Below, one piece after another: positions 40,701 to 53,991 of a stretch of DNA of 64,000 bases; the first letter of the stretch is position 1; each line of letters opens with the position of its first letter. The notes beneath the pieces are model-generated. The model made no database searches, had not been told where the DNA came from, and worked only from the letters and a program-made list of their open reading frames with translations. The stretch covers positions 62,053,088 through 62,117,087 of the forward strand of contig JAIUCV010000003.1 of assembly GCA_026724425.1 (NCBI GenBank). The letters run 5' to 3'. Source of the DNA: Erythrophleum ivorense. Taxonomy: Eukaryota; Streptophyta; Magnoliopsida; Fabales; Fabaceae. Made by a program: the position numbers and the translations under genes.

Positions 40701-41332
40701 TTCAAGGAAAAGAGAGGTCTGATGGATGTCCATTTCTAGATTGATTTATTTCCTTTGTAGTTTGATGTACATTTGTTAGCAGATTGCTCCCCTAAACACC
40801 AAGGAATTCTGCTTTTTTGATGATTTTGTGATTCCACTTGTTGGCTTCCCTCCCACCACAGTTGTCTTTTTTTTTTCTTTCCTTTTTTTTTTTGGGGGGG
40901 GGGGGGGGTGGTGGGGGAGGGTTTGGTTGATGTGGGAGATATTTGTCAGGACTCAGGTCAAAATCAACTCTGGTGTAATTAGTCTCATTTGGCTGGCCAA
41001 GGTAGGCTGCTGTTAGGTTCTTTTCACAATCCCGGGATTTTTTTGCTTTCTATGCAGTTTTATTGCTTGTTACACTCAAATTGTTACCATAAACATTTTT
41101 ATTGTTTCCTATATGCTCAAATTCTTTCGCATTTTCTGATGTGATCAATAAAACTTGGCTGTGCTTACAGATTGGTTTCTTCTCTGGAAGAAAACGGGAG
41201 AGTATTTTCAAGTCTCCTGATGATCCACACGGCAAGGTTGGCGTGACTGGAAGTGGGAAAGGTTTGACAGAGTTCCAGAAGAGAGAGAAACATTTTCATC
41301 TTAAGGGTGGGACAGTTGAGACTGATGATTAG
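34768..41332 (+). CDS. SPF30: Survival-of-motor-neuron-related splicing factor 30 (Tudor-domain SMNDC1/SPF30 homologue)
   Basis: Eight GT-AG exons join in frame: 34768-34842, 36323-36391, 37053-37160, 38210-38292, 38384-38459, 39664-39849, 40135-40263 and 41171-41332, giving 888 nt and 295 aa, close to family length. The N-terminus (MPGGEELSIEELASNLSTYK) and VRQLLNDEPGNSEYADMEGE are the helical region of SPF30. A Tudor domain follows at about residues 92-150 (PVGTKVQAVWSEDGEWYDA, then GYYVTYDGWGNREEVDP), with the aromatic residues that line the methyl-arginine pocket. The basic C-terminal part has KAAKRKKIHAFKSK and a conserved tail with SIFKSPDDPHGKVGVTGSGK. The known role is nuclear: SPF30 binds the U4/U6.U5 tri-snRNP and U2 snRNP and helps spliceosome assembly. 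The exon 3 donor is ambiguous by 3 nt (GTGGTA at 37158 or GTATTT at 37161), adding or removing one Val. No lesions seen. Confidence 0.93.
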
Positions 41333-41719
41333 ATTATGCAGCTATTAGCCTGCGATTGTATGTATCATGTTCAAACCTTACAGGGTAGAGCTTCATCGAT
41401 GCACATGCCATGACAAAGTGAAATGCTATGAAACTGTTTTAGGATTGCATTGTCCTAAAATAATGTTTTTTTTTTCCAAAAAAAAAAAATACTATCATGA
41501 TTTTATTAATTTCGACCGTGATGTTCACTCACTTTATTATGTGCACCAATAACTCAAGTTGTGAATTTAGTCTGCTTGGCTCAAAGTTGTGGGAGACGGA
41601 AAGGCGACCTTAATTTTTCAAGAGCTCGGGTTTCTTCGAGCCTTTGTCAAAGAAATATATGTCGAGGTAAAAATTATTACATCTCTCTAGGCCCGAGGCT
41701 AAAAATAAATTGTTGTCTT

Positions 41720-43055
41720 AGTAAAAACGTTGAATTAAAATCTAATCTTAATACTTCTTTACAAAGGAAGGAAAAATCAGTCCTTTCCTTCATCTTTTTA
41801 ATCATACGACTGGGATATGAAAAGAGGAATGAAAATGAAAATAAAAATGAAAGTCTTATGATTTTAATTCTGTTTGGTATGACATAAAAAAATGAGAATA
41901 TTATTTTATTTGTATGTTTAGTTAAAACTTGAATATAAAAAGAAGTCAGACAAATAATTATAATATTCTCAATATAAAAAATATCAAAACATTTTTTCAT
42001 ATTAAATTGTTGATTTTTTTAAAACACCCTTAATACAAAAATGACAATGTTTTTTATAATTGTAATTTGTATAAAATGCTTTTAATAAATAATAATATTT
42101 GTTTTTGTCATTTATTCAGATATTTTTAATAAATATGAATAACATTTTAAAAAAATTATACTTACGAAATTTAAATTAAAAATATTTATATTGAAAGATT
42201 TTAAAATTTGAAATTATTTTAAAAGATTTAAAGACAAAAAATTTTAATTTAAGATTCTAAATTATAATTTTTTTATATAATTTAAATTTTTAATTTTTAG
42301 ATCTTTTAAAATAATTTTAAAATTTAAAATATTTTAATATAAATATATTTACCTTATAATTTTCAACGATAATTTTATCAAATATCTATGCAAGGCAAGG
42401 TATCATCAACCACCTTAAATACCAAATACTGATTTTGACAGTCCAAATGCCTAATGAATATGTTTCTTTTTATGAAAGAGTATGCTTCATTTTTTGTTAA
42501 AGGCAAGATTGTCTTTTTCTTTTGAATTCTCAAAAATGCCTTTTATTCCATCAATATATTGTAGGAATCTCATTAAAATCCTATAAACTCAATAGTTAAA
42601 GGAAACTTATTCTTTTCTACTAGACACATTTTATGGAAACCCCATTTTCGTTTCCATCCCATCATGTAAAGATTTTCTAAAGCTTTTTGTTGTAAAATTC
42701 AGAAAAAGAGTTACACAAGAAGTGAAAATATATATGGAATTCACTTCTTCTTCTTCTTTTTTCCAAGTCTCTCTTTTTTCTCTTCTCTCCTTGAACTTTG
42801 TAAGTATTTTATAATAAAGAATTCTAGAGGGTCAAGACTTTATTTCATCTTCCCAATTCCATCATACCAAGAGTCTTAAAGTGAAAGAGAAAATGGTTAC
42901 TCTTAATCTCATTGTTCTTTTCAAACTTTTAAGAGTAAACTTCTTTTAAATTTTACTAAAATTGCATGATTTATTTTATTTTAAAATATTTAAATTAAAG
43001 TGTAGCACAACTTTTAATTTTAAGAGAAAAGATTATATATTTTCAAAATAGACAA
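41720..43055 (-). repeat. Right copy of the inverted repeat pair flanking SPF30
   Basis: Reverse complement of much of 32390-33785, beginning about 390 bp after the SPF30 stop codon. The match runs from the AGATTAGATT anchor near 41735 through the palindromic segment (42180-42350) and the CAATATATTG and TTGTTCTTTTCAAACTTTTA anchors to about 43050. The copies have many substitutions and indels, so the insertions are old. A terminal duplication was not identified. Confidence 0.7.
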
Positions 43056-43059
43056 GATA

Positions 43060-45180
43060 GGAATAACAATTTTGATTCAACCCATAGGTACCCAACTTAC
43101 CTCACCTTGTTTGAATTAAATAAGTCAACGGTTCATTAGGTATAGGGTGGATTCAGGAAAAACCTGTACTTTACCTTGTAGTAATGTATAGTATAAATCT
43201 ACGAAATTAGCTATAAGAGGATTCAAACATGAGGTTTGGAATGTAAATGCTTTTGCTTAACTATTCTTCAATGATGTATCTTTGTTATATTTGAACAAAT
43301 TATTATATATAAAAACATATAAATAATAATATGTAATATAAATATATTCTTAACACTTATTACATTACTTTTTTATTAAGAATTTATTTAATATATTTAA
43401 AAAATGTGCTTTTGTATAAATTTCTAACCACCCATCTTAATTTAATCATGGTTAACTTAATAATAATCTTATTTGTTTTCTTATAATAAAATTATGTTTA
43501 AATAAATAAATGTATAATAATTAACTACTAAATGTTAAAAAATTATATTGACTCTATTAAAATGAGATAATTAAATTCTAATAATAATCAAATTTTAAAA
43601 TATATTTTACATAAAATAAATCACATGTCAAAAGATGTTAGGACTTTTTCTGATTTCACTAGAATATTTATGAGTTAACTTAAACTGATAAACAACTTTG
43701 TAATATAATTATATTTTATTAAAAGCTTTATATTAACTGCTAATTTATCGATATTTTACATTCTAATAATTGTATATTTAATAAAGATGATAAGTACAAA
43801 TATCTAATAATTTTTTTGTTAGTTAAACTCATTTGTGATTGTGAAGAAGTCTATTATTACTAGAATTTACTTTTATACCTCCCAAAAAAATTATTTATAA
43901 AGAAAATTTCATACATTTATTATAGATAATTATATTGTAAGTCATTAATAATTTTTAAAACATCTTTTAGTTGAATTCACTAGAACTTAAATACATTCAC
44001 ATTTTAGTTATAAAATAAAAAGATTGTATATCGTGTTGCTAATTGTATTTATATCTTCATTATTTTGAGGCTAATGGTTAAGTGATTCAGCTAAAATTAT
44101 AAGAAAAATTAATAACCTTCATGTATGAATGCAACTTGATTTAAAAATTTATAATTATTTAATTATTAATATGGATAAAAGTGTGAGTGCATATGGTACA
44201 TTTAGAGGAGATCAATATAATTTAATTTATTAATATAATTTAATAAGTATAACTTTGATAGTAGACTAATAGTTTAAGTTTTAAATCCTATTATATCTAA
44301 AAAAGAATATATATATATATATATAATATTAATAAAAGATATATATTACGAAAAACAAAAGTATTATAGATTAGAGATCTAAAGGGTAGAGCCATTTAGC
44401 ACCCTCATCCCTAATTAGTGATTCATTTCAAAAATAGTTGTAGATTAGGGAACTAAAGGGTAAAGACGCCTCACACCTCTCCCATCTTCATATGCATCAT
44501 CATTCCTTTTTTTTTCAAAGTTCAACATTGGCCAAATTTTAGTTTAAACCATGCCTCAAAGTTTAGCATTGGCTAAATTTTAGCTTTTCAACTAAAGATG
44601 AGGTATTTTAGCTTTTCATATTTGAGTGTTATTTCAACTTAGCTTTAGCTTTATCTTCTATTTAGGAATCTTCCTTTCTTTTGATCTAATAATAAGAGTG
44701 ATTAAAGTGAGGTAATGATCCTCACAAACACGTTCAAACCATGCCTTCAAGGTGTTTGGTAAAACTACTCACTCAGTTCAAAACACTCAATGTTTTGCTT
44801 CTCTTTGATTTGTGTTTTTGTGAGACTAAAATACTAATGATGACGACTACAAATGTACAAATTTAGATTAATATATATCACTACCTACCTTCATTGTAAT
44901 TGACTTTGTAGAAAAACTATCATACTTTATGCTTGTCTAATGTTTCAATATTGTAGTATGATTAAACAATATTGATCCATATTGTTTTCCAAAAAAAAAA
45001 AAAAGAATGCATCATGGCTTGTGTGGAATATTGTAATTTTTTTGACCCATGAATGTTAAACTTGTTAATCTTACAACTTTAATACTATATTTAAAATAAA
45101 TGAAAAGTCATAAGTAAGTCATGAGCATAAGTTATCTAGCTAATTTTTATGGAGTAGTTTATATTTCATTTTTATTCTCT
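43060..45180. other. Gene-free AT-rich stretch
   Basis: Mostly A/T-rich DNA. Two short similar phrases, CTAAAGGGTAGAGCCATTTA (about 44380-44400) and CTAAAGGGTAAAGACGCC (about 44452-44470), sit about 70 bp apart as an imperfect duplication. Nothing coding is recognised until the kinase exon at 45184. Confidence 0.4.
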
Positions 45181-45183
45181 TAG

Positions 45184-45305
45184 TGAAGCTCCTTGATTGG
45201 AGAGAAGAAGGCCATCGGTCAGAAGCTGAAAAAGCTTTTCTAAGAGCAGCTTTTACACAAGAAGCTGTTGTTTTGCACAAGCTTGACCATCCTAACGTAA
45301 CAAAG
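45184..45305 (+). pseudogene. Orphan exon of a Raf-like MAPKKK (protein kinase)
   Basis: The block is bounded by an acceptor (TTCTCTTAG) and a donor (AAAG|GTATAA). It reads KLLDWREEGHRSEAEKAFLR and then FTQEAVVLHKLDHPNVTK. This is the N-lobe of a plant Raf-like kinase (HT1 or C-group MAPKKK type): the beta-3 Lys (the K of KLLDW, as in the family's VAVKLLDW), an insert, helix C with its Glu (TQEAVVLHKL), and LDHPNVTKF. No glycine loop exon is recognised upstream and no catalytic HRD/DFG exons were found downstream before the copia LTR, which starts about 100 bp later. It is therefore a gene fragment, left by rearrangement or carried by a transposon. Reading frame and splice sites are intact in this exon. 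Confidence 0.7.
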
Positions 45306-45407
45306 GTATAATTTATGTTCTTAATTCTTCATTCTTATCATATTTCTCCTCTATCTTGTGTTGTGGAATACTTGTACACTATTTGGTTTTATTAAATATG
45401 TGGAAAA

Positions 45408-45777
45408 TATTGGTATTTCATTGATTTAATTCTCTTCCATACATAAAAACAATAACCAAATAAATAGAGGAGCTCCAAAAAGAAGGGAAAGAATCTTGCA
45501 CTAAAGGCTGAAAAAAAAAGTGACTGATAGCCCAATAAATGTACAATGGGCCAAAAAAATAAAACATAAAAACATAAAAGTAATGTTTGACTTTCTCACA
45601 TAAAAAACTAGTTGTAAAGAATATTTGACTCTTTAAAATAGGAAACTAGTCATTGGAGAATATTGGCTCTTTAAGATAAAAAACTAGTTGTTGAAGAATA
45701 AAGGAAAAGGCTCTAGATCTTATGCACACAGGTGTGATCTATCTTAATCTAATCAGTTAGGATGCCAAATACCAACA
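45408..45777 (-). repeat. 3' LTR of the decayed Ty1/copia element
   Basis: On the minus strand the purine tract GAAAGGGAG (45778-45786) is followed by TGTTGGTATTTGGC, and about 370 bp later the sequence ends in AAATACCAATA (45408-45418 in plus coordinates), an inverted match to the start. This is the PPT to 3' LTR layout of a copia element. The final CA has become TA. The matching 5' LTR was not found at the other side, so the element is truncated. Confidence 0.6.
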
Positions 45778-48700
45778 CTCCCTTTCAAATTGGAGAATAG
45801 ATGTTAATTAGCCCTAACTTGAACCCAAGTTCTTTAACTCTTACTTTGGATTAGTACATCAGCAACTTGAGTTTTAGTTGAAGTGCAAGATAGTTTAAGG
45901 ATCTTAGAGTTAGGCTTTTCTTTGATGAAATGACAGTCAATTTCTACATGTTTGGTTTGATCATGTTGGATTGTATTTTTTGCAATACTAGTGGCCACCA
46001 TATTGTCACTTAAGACTTTCATAGGTCTTTAACACTTAATTTTCAACTTAGTTAAAAGATATTTGAGCCATAACCTTTCACAAATGCCTTGTGCTAAGGC
46101 ATGTTATTTAGTTTCAACACTTCTCCAAGCCACATACTAGATTTCTTTTTACTTTGCCAAGTTACTAGATTTCCTTAAATATAAGTATAGTACCTAGTAG
46201 TAGATCTCCAATCAGTGATTAACCTAGCCTAGTCTGCATTACAATAAATATCCATTGTACAACATGAGTTTTTTTGAAAGAGAATACCTTTTCTTAAGGC
46301 AAACTTAAGGTATCTTGTAATTTTGTTAGTAGCCTCAAGATGAACTTCACGTCTTGTTCATAAACTAACTAATTGCATTGATTGGAAAACATCTGTCAAG
46401 CCATATGTGAGTCAAGTAAATAAGTTTGCCCATTAACTTTTGGAAGCTCTCAGTGTCCACTAAGGGTTTTTCTCAAGTGAATTTAAGTTTGTAATTTGCG
46501 TCCTTAAGAGTACCGACGAGTTTACATCTTAACATTCTAGTTTTAATGACTAAGTTATTAGTGTACTTCCTTTAAGATATGAGGATGCCTTTGTTTGACC
46601 TTGCTACTTCTATATCTAAGAAGTATCTTAGGAGTCCAATGTTTTTACTTTTAAATTCCTTAGCCAATGTCTTTTTAAGATTGATAATTTCTTTTGTGTA
46701 ATTCCTAATAATAATAATGTCATCCATGTACACAATAAGGATAACAATTTCTCCTTTAAAGGAAACCTTTATGAAAATCATGTGGTTGACTTGGGCTTAA
46801 ATGTACCTTTGCATTTTAATTACCTTGATGAACCTATCAAACCATATTCTAGGAAATTGTTTGAGCTCACAGAGGGATTTTTGAGCTTGCACAACTTTGC
46901 ATTACTTTTTCCTTTGAAGTTACTGGGAACAGACATGAAGACCTATTCTTCTGCATCTACATTGAAGAAGGCATTTTTTATGTTCAATTGGTAAAAAGGC
47001 TAGTCAAGATTGGCAATAAAGGAAAGAAGAACCTTGATAGAGTTTAATCTAACCACCAAGGCAAAGGTCTCTTAGTAATATATCTCTTGAGTTTAAGTGA
47101 ACCCTTTAGCAACAAGTGTTTCCTTGTGTTACTTAATGCTCCTATTATAGTTGTACTTAATACTAAATATCCACTTACACCCAATTGAACACTTGTCATT
47201 AGAAATGTTGACTAACCTCAATTTGTTATTTTTCTTGAGAGCATTTTCTCTTCTTCTATTGCTTCCTTCTATTCCTTGGCTTTAATGCTTCATAAATGTC
47301 TTAGTGAATATTCTTATGAGAAACTTTAGTAGTAAAAGTCTTATACATAGTAGATAATTTTTCACATGAGATAAATTTTCCTATTGGGTGTTAAGTACAA
47401 GATCTTATACCTTTTCTTAAGGCAATAGGCAAATTTAAATATAAGTTTCTAGTATTTTTTGGATTTGAGCAAGAGATTTCTTAATGATGCTTAAAAGATG
47501 GTGTGATAGTAATAACCTTATAAGTTCTTTTCCTTGAGTACACTTAGGGACAAAAATAGTTTTTTTTTGGCATACTTTGTTGTATTTGGTCATTTCTAAG
47601 TTATTGATCGTGATAACTAAGGTTACTCGGTTTAAGTTCAAAGTATGTATTGCTCTTGATTTTAGGGTTGGTGTTGCTCTTGGGTTCAGGTTCAAGGGTG
47701 TTGTTTTTGGGTTCAACAGGGTCAACAATGGGAGGAGAAGACAAAATGGTCCATTCATCATGGTTAATCTCCCCCTACATGGAGGTTTATGGATAATAGG
47801 GTTGTTTTTTAAAAAAATGTGATATCCATGAAGTTAAAGAATTTTTTAAGAGATAGAGAGTAGTAAGTGTAATCCTTTTTTTTTTTTTGGAGAATTAGAG
47901 TTAAGAACCCAAAGTTAAAAATATTTATTTTGAAGTACCTATTACTATTAAGTTTATGGGGTTTTACTTAAAGTTAGTGGTAATCTATCTTAAAACAATG
48001 ATAATGATCCTTCAAACTACATATTTTTAATTTCGGGTCATTAAGTCTAATTCTATTTTTTTTTCTTTATGAGGAATACCCGACCAATATACATTTGGTA
48101 GCTTTACGGTCAAGTTTATTCCCATGATGAAGATGGATAAAGGTAATACATCCAAAAACTTTCATAAGTTTAAGATGAGTTGAATGGTAGGATGATTTTT
48201 ACAAAGGGTATCATCAAAAGTTTGAAAACCAAGAGTCTTAAAGGGCATCTTATTAATGAGATAAGGAAAGATGGTAATAGCTTTTCCTCAAAATTGATGA
48301 AGGATATTCGTGAAGAACATAAAGGCTCTAGCCATCTAAAGTATGTCTCTACTTTTTTGCTTAACTATACCATTTTGTTGAGGGATGTGAATATATATGT
48401 TTAATGGTGAATGCCTTGAGTGGTAAAGTAAATTCTTAGGGATGTGTTAACATATTCTTTTCTATTATGACTTTTAAAGATTTTTATATTAGTTTGGAAT
48501 TGAGTTTTGATAAGTTGATAAAAATTTTGAACTATACTAAGAACCTTAGACTTTTTTCTCATGAAAAACACACAAGTGATTCTAATTTGGTCATCTACAA
48601 AAGTTACAAACTATCTACAACCCGTTATACCTTTAATCTTAGAAGGATCCCACACATCACTATGAATACGATAGAAGAGATGTGAATGTTTGTAAGTGTA

Positions 48701-49000
48701 TATAAGATAATTATCCTTTGTGTGTTTAGCAAGTTGGCAAGTCTTACAAGTAATAATAGGAGCATCTTTATTAAAACAACTAAGATATATTCTTTTTTCA
48801 TATATTGAAAATTGAGATGGCCCAGTCTATTATGCCAAAGTGTCATATCAAAATCATAATTTTTGTTAAGACTCAATTTATTCAAACTTTTAGTACTTAT
48901 AAGAAAAAGACCATTCAACTCTTTATCATTGTTAATCATCTTCTTGGATGTTAAGTCTTAAAACTCATAACCATATTGCTATCTTTAACAAGTTTGCTAA
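45778..49000 (-). mobile_element. Decayed Ty1/copia retrotransposon, pol region
   Basis: Copia domains occur in the right order on the minus strand. The GAG-pre-integrase block has LWHNRLGH (48817-48837 with its W-H-N-R-L-G-H). A degenerate integrase and linker follow at 47.4-48.6 kb. Reverse transcriptase is at 46572-46781 with LIVYMDDIIIIRN (catalytic YxDD at 46719-46730) and LLRYFLDIEVARSNKG. RNase H is at 45834-46022 with DNMVATSIAKN and HVEIDCHFIKEK, followed by ADVL. Many stops and frameshifts break it, and the RT catalytic residues survive only in one short open piece. The gag end beyond 49 kb is not recognisable. Confidence 0.85.
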
Positions 49001-49976
49001 TAAAAGGAAGGTTATAAGCAAGTTTGGGAACAAGTGAAACATCTTTTAGAACTAAATTTTTAGATATAGTAATGTTCCTAATTCTAGTAACTTGTGTTAG
49101 AATCCATAAGTAATTTTAACTTTTAAGGGTGAAATTTTTGAATTTATCCTATCAAATAAAGTAGCATTGTAAGTCATGTGATTAGAAGTTCTTCCATAAA
49201 ATAATCATTTGAACTAGTTAGACTATCTTTGTCTTTATCTTTCCCTTGATCTATTCCCTCCTCTTATATGTCCTATGTATCTAATAAAACCGATAACTAA
49301 GTTAAAATCACTCATATTCCAAATAAAACTTGATTAGATGAAATTATTGCTCTTATCCTTAACTCATATGAACTCTACCATCAGAATCATATTTTTACTC
49401 ACTCCATCAGAAAGCTTATTTCTTCCCAAAGAGTTTCTATAAAAGAAATTGTAAAAGGAACCATATGAGATCAGTATGGGCTAAGATCAACCTAAGTTGA
49501 ATAGTATATTACTTTGGAAATCCCCACAAGTCTTATTTCTCATTGGATCCAACAAGGATACACTTATCTCCACCTTAGAGCCATCAGATTAGTCTTCACC
49601 TTTTATGGATGAAAAGGGATAACAACAACAGCCCAAGTCTTCCTTCTTGATACTGCTTACACTTCCTTTTAGAATGTTTTGATTGGTGCAACTTTTGTCA
49701 CTCTTAATGGTGAAAGCACCATTCTTACCAATGTTCCCAACTTCAACATAAAGCTCTCATATCCAACTCTTTCAACCAAGCTCAAGTTGTAAATCCAAAT
49801 CATATGAGCTGAACAGATAAAAAGTGCTATCCCTACCACACTTCATCATCAAATGACATGTCATTTTTAAAATTGTGTTATAGACCTCTAGTTGCCAAAC
49901 ACAAATGATGATGTCATATACATAGTCCATCATTCAAATACTAAAACAAATTCCTAAAGAAGGACTTCTGCAGCTC
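49000..49976. other. Unassigned stretch between two retroelements
   Basis: It may contain gag of the copia element (-) or leader sequence of the pararetrovirus-like region (+). No motif decides between these. No host gene is seen. Confidence 0.35.
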
Positions 49977-52900
49977 ATGCCTTTAGTATGGATTACTAAC
50001 TATGAAAAAGAGTTTCATGGCGGCCATGTTCACACTATTGCTCTACTTGTTATAGAAAAACTTGTAGATGAAATTGTTAAGTTAGTCTTTAAAAGACTTG
50101 GAGCAAAAGAAATAACTTCCTCAACTATTCCTAGGAGGTCTGCAATCAATCAATCATTGATGATTATACTTATTGTTGAGCAACACCAAAAGAAAGGTGT
50201 CATTCTGATAAAATATTTTTACCTTAATAGGTGTTATGGCTACATTGACAAAACCAATGGCCATTTTATTTAGGATTGTGATCCCTCTAACTATGACCCT
50301 AATTGTGGTTACCATATAAACAACTAGGAAGGGTAAAAAATAATGAGTGCAAACCATAAGACTCTACAGCCATAGCCGCATGGAAACAAAAGAAAAAAAG
50401 CTAAACTAAGGTTGAGGGTTTTCTTTTCACTCAAAGAAAGGGCATGGTGATGATAGTGATAATGATTATGAAAAGTTTAAATCTAATACAAGACCTTCTT
50501 AAGTAGGTATAAGGAATCTAAGGCCAAAGCCTAGATCCATCCATAAATTGCTAAGGGAATTAGGTCATGAATACCTTCTCCTAACACCTACACCAATAAT
50601 TAGCCCACAAACATTACCAGAGCCAATTCCTTGCATGATGTTGTTCTCCTCATTCCAAACTTGTAATGTTGAGTTTCCACTTATGGACAAAGGACTAATC
50701 CTAAGACTAAAGTCACCTATAAGTCTTTTTTTACGCTTATGAAGGTTGCTCCTAATGAGATAATGAAGCCAATTTCATAAGTAGAAGAAGTTCTTAACTG
50801 GAAAACACATATTATAATGGCACAAGATCATATCCTTCAAAGGATTAACTCTCGCTTTGACAATCTCGCAAGCCAGAAAACTCAGGCTAATTCTTGCATT
50901 AATGGACTTTCCATTCAAGTCCAACAATTACATCAATAATTATAGTAACAAGTTGTAACACTGGATGCATAATTGAGAAGTATCATCGTAAAAGGATATA
51001 TAAGTCTAGCATTCTCAGAAACAGAACAAGAGATCATAAGACTTAAAACGCAACTTGGCTAAATTGAAAAAGACTTAACAAAGGACCAGACTAGCAACAT
51101 TTATGATACCTACCCTTCCTCGTACACGCCCATCCAAAACCCAAATCCTTCTCATCCTTATTTACCATATCCTTTTGAAGCAGATTACAAAAAATGTTTC
51201 AAAATAAATTATAAAATTTTTAGAGAAAAAGAGGATTATCTTTAACCTATATAGCCTCCTCAGCCTCCAAGACAATTTCCTCCAATGAGAACCCTTAAGT
51301 CACCACAAAAACCTCAATATACTAACTTAAAATATAAAGCATCACTTCCTTGAACCAAACCCTTTGAACAACCTCTTAAACTCTTAAAATCAGAGGACCT
51401 CCTTCTTTCCTCAAGAAAAGTCGAATCCTAGAGACAAACAACAAATGTAGATAGAAAAACCATCTACCCGACTTGAAAACCAAAAGTTCCCAAAAGAATA
51501 AAAGACTTCTAGTATCATTGTACTTGCCAAAAATTTACCTCACTATCATAGTCATAACTTTGATTCAGAACATATTAATTAGATAGGTTTGGAAGAAATC
51601 AGTTCTACTGAGTCTTCCAATGATCATATTGATGTCTTAGCTCTTTATATGGTCCCTTTTAATCCTGTTAAAGAAGTTGAAGAATCCAATATGGACCAAG
51701 CTGAAAATAAAGAATATGCAAAACTTTATCCTTATATAGAAACTTCTCCAAAACACTTTCGAGCTCGAACTCGTTCTACCAATGGACTATGGTTCACTTT
51801 TGATGATGTCTCTTTGGATAGATGGAGAGACAAGCTACATGAGTTTACAGCATAGATAGATCTCCATATGACAAAACCATGAGCAAATCTTAAAGCAGTC
51901 CTTATAGAATTTGGAACAAGGCTCTCAAGAACTCTTTGAAAATGGTTTCAAACCTTAAGAGAGTGTAGGTAAAATCAAGTTACTCAATCCCATAAAGCTA
52001 ATCAACTTCTTAGCATATTCATAAAGAATTTCTAAGAAATTTCCATTTGCTTGATAAACAGAAAATATAAGAGTATTTCCAAATGTGTTGTAAAAAAGAT
52101 CTTGACCTTCACTACCAAATTACATGTTAAATGGATTTAATGATGTAAATCTTGGACATAACTTTACAGTCTCCTTATTAGAGGAGCCCTAACCAGAACT
52201 CTTAGAGCAATTCAATCACTCTGAAGAGATATAATAGACATCTTTTTAGGAGAAATATATTAACTTACTCTTGCTACTCTTGAAAGCTATGTGAGTAGTA
52301 TAAAATGTTTAATTCTATGATAGAAGACAATATAACTCTTCAAAAGACTTGCAAGAAACCATATCTCCAAATTTAGTGCAAAAACAAACATAAATGTTTT
52401 TACTCTACTAAGAAAAAATCTCATTTTTATAAAACTTATTTTAAAAGCTATAAGAAGTTTAGGCAAAGATATAGAAGACCAGTGAGATTTTGTAGAAAAC
52501 AGACCACCCAATATAAAAGAAAGGATAAATGCTGCATTTATGGAAAAAAGATATATTTTGCAAAACAATGTCCCAATAAGTCCAACAAAGACATCAAACT
52601 TCTCCAATAGCTCTAAGCTAGCATTCCTTTCCAACAAGGAAAAAAAATAGAATAACTCTTTTCAAAGCAAGAAGATGCTGAAGATACTACTATATTCGCT
52701 TTATAGGCTTAAAAGCCTTTGATTAGAACCTTTTTTAGATTTCAAAAGTTCTATAACTTTAGAAAACACTGAAGAATCTGTCAGTATAGTTTCTTAATTT
52801 AGCTATGTAAACAAGTAGAAAAGAAGGAAACATCTATACCATATATTAAGATGCAAGTTCTTGAAAGCAAATACCACGAGCCGATCTTTGTCATTGGCTA

Positions 52901-53991
52901 CATAGACACTGGTGCATTTAAAAGTTTAATAAATTCTGTAATCCTCCCTCTTATAGCATGGAAGAAGCATTCAAAATATTTCAGTGCAATAGATCGAAAG
53001 ATTTTTAAAGTGAATCTTATTACCCTAAAAAAGATTGGTATAAGGTTCTTTCCACATTGAATTATGTGGACAAAAATTCTTAGAAGCAGTCTCTTTGATA
53101 AAGATATTCTTATAGCCATGAATATTTATTGTCAAGCTAAACAAATTCTTCTTAAATGTATCCAATTTAAGCAAAATTTTAAGCCTTATACAAATATTCC
53201 CAAGTTGTTCAAGCTTCAATAAATACTTCACGGATATGAAGAATCAAGAATTAACTCATAGAATTTTGTCCTAATAGTCATGACTAGTTCAATCACCCTT
53301 CTTCTCTTTGGAAAAATAAAGAATTTTTTATCTAACTTCCTTTCAAAAAGAACGACAATATTAATCTTACAAAAGTATCACACTTGGGGATGAATCCAAA
53401 TGATCTAGCTTTTGTTTGAGAAGATTTGTTAAAACAAGGTTTTATTAAGCCAACTAAGTTAGATTGGGTGTGTTAGGCTTTTTATGTTGAAAAAAAGTCA
53501 GAATTGAAAAGAGAGAGAAAAAAGCTAGTTATTGATTATAAGCTTCTGAACACATTTCTTCAACATGATAAATTTCCTTATTTAAAAATCAACTCTCAAA
53601 TAGCCATTCTTAAGGAGGTAAGGGTTTTCTCCAAATTTGATCTTAAAGTAGGCTGTTGGCACTTGGACATTGATCCTTTTAACATATATAAGTCGATATT
53701 ATGTATTTCTAATGCTCAGTATTAATAGACAGTTATGCCATTTGGTCTTAGGGTATAACCATCTCTCTTCAAAAGAGCAATGACAAAAATATATCAACCT
53801 ATTATACATAGTACTTTTATATACACTGATAATATTATGCTCTTTTCCAAAAATAAAGGAGATCATAAAAGGCTTCGTCAATATTTTTAGGATATCACTA
53901 AATAATATGGATCATGCTTTCAACCTACAAAAGTTAATTAAGAAAAACCCAGATTAAGTTCCTTAAAATGGATATATCCAATGGACACTAT
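49977..53991 (+). mobile_element. Decayed pararetrovirus-like (Caulimoviridae-type) polyprotein region, 5' part
   Basis: Short open pieces on the plus strand, broken by many stops, follow the order of a plant pararetrovirus polyprotein. A helical, charged stretch lies near 50.8-51.1 kb. A structural-protein-like ORF is at 51589-51855. Near 52530-52575 there is a CCHC-like zinc knuckle (KCCIYGKKIYFAKQCP, its His replaced by Tyr) preceded by basic residues. A retropepsin-type DTGA lies at about 52905-52916. Reverse transcriptase blocks follow (FSKFDLK about 53626, MPFGL about 53735). The catalytic YxDD reads YTDN at 53821-53832, so the second Asp is lost. This is an old, inactive copy. A Ty3/gypsy element is the alternative; the knuckle-protease-RT order and the FSKFDLK context favour a pararetrovirus. 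The copy is interrupted by the LTR-type insertion at 53992. Confidence 0.55.

Noticed and set aside
41677..42000. Minus-strand 107-codon ORF after SPF30
   Set aside because: It lies in the dispersed repeat copy, is Phe/Ser/Ile-rich from AT bias, and the matching left copy does not keep the frame.
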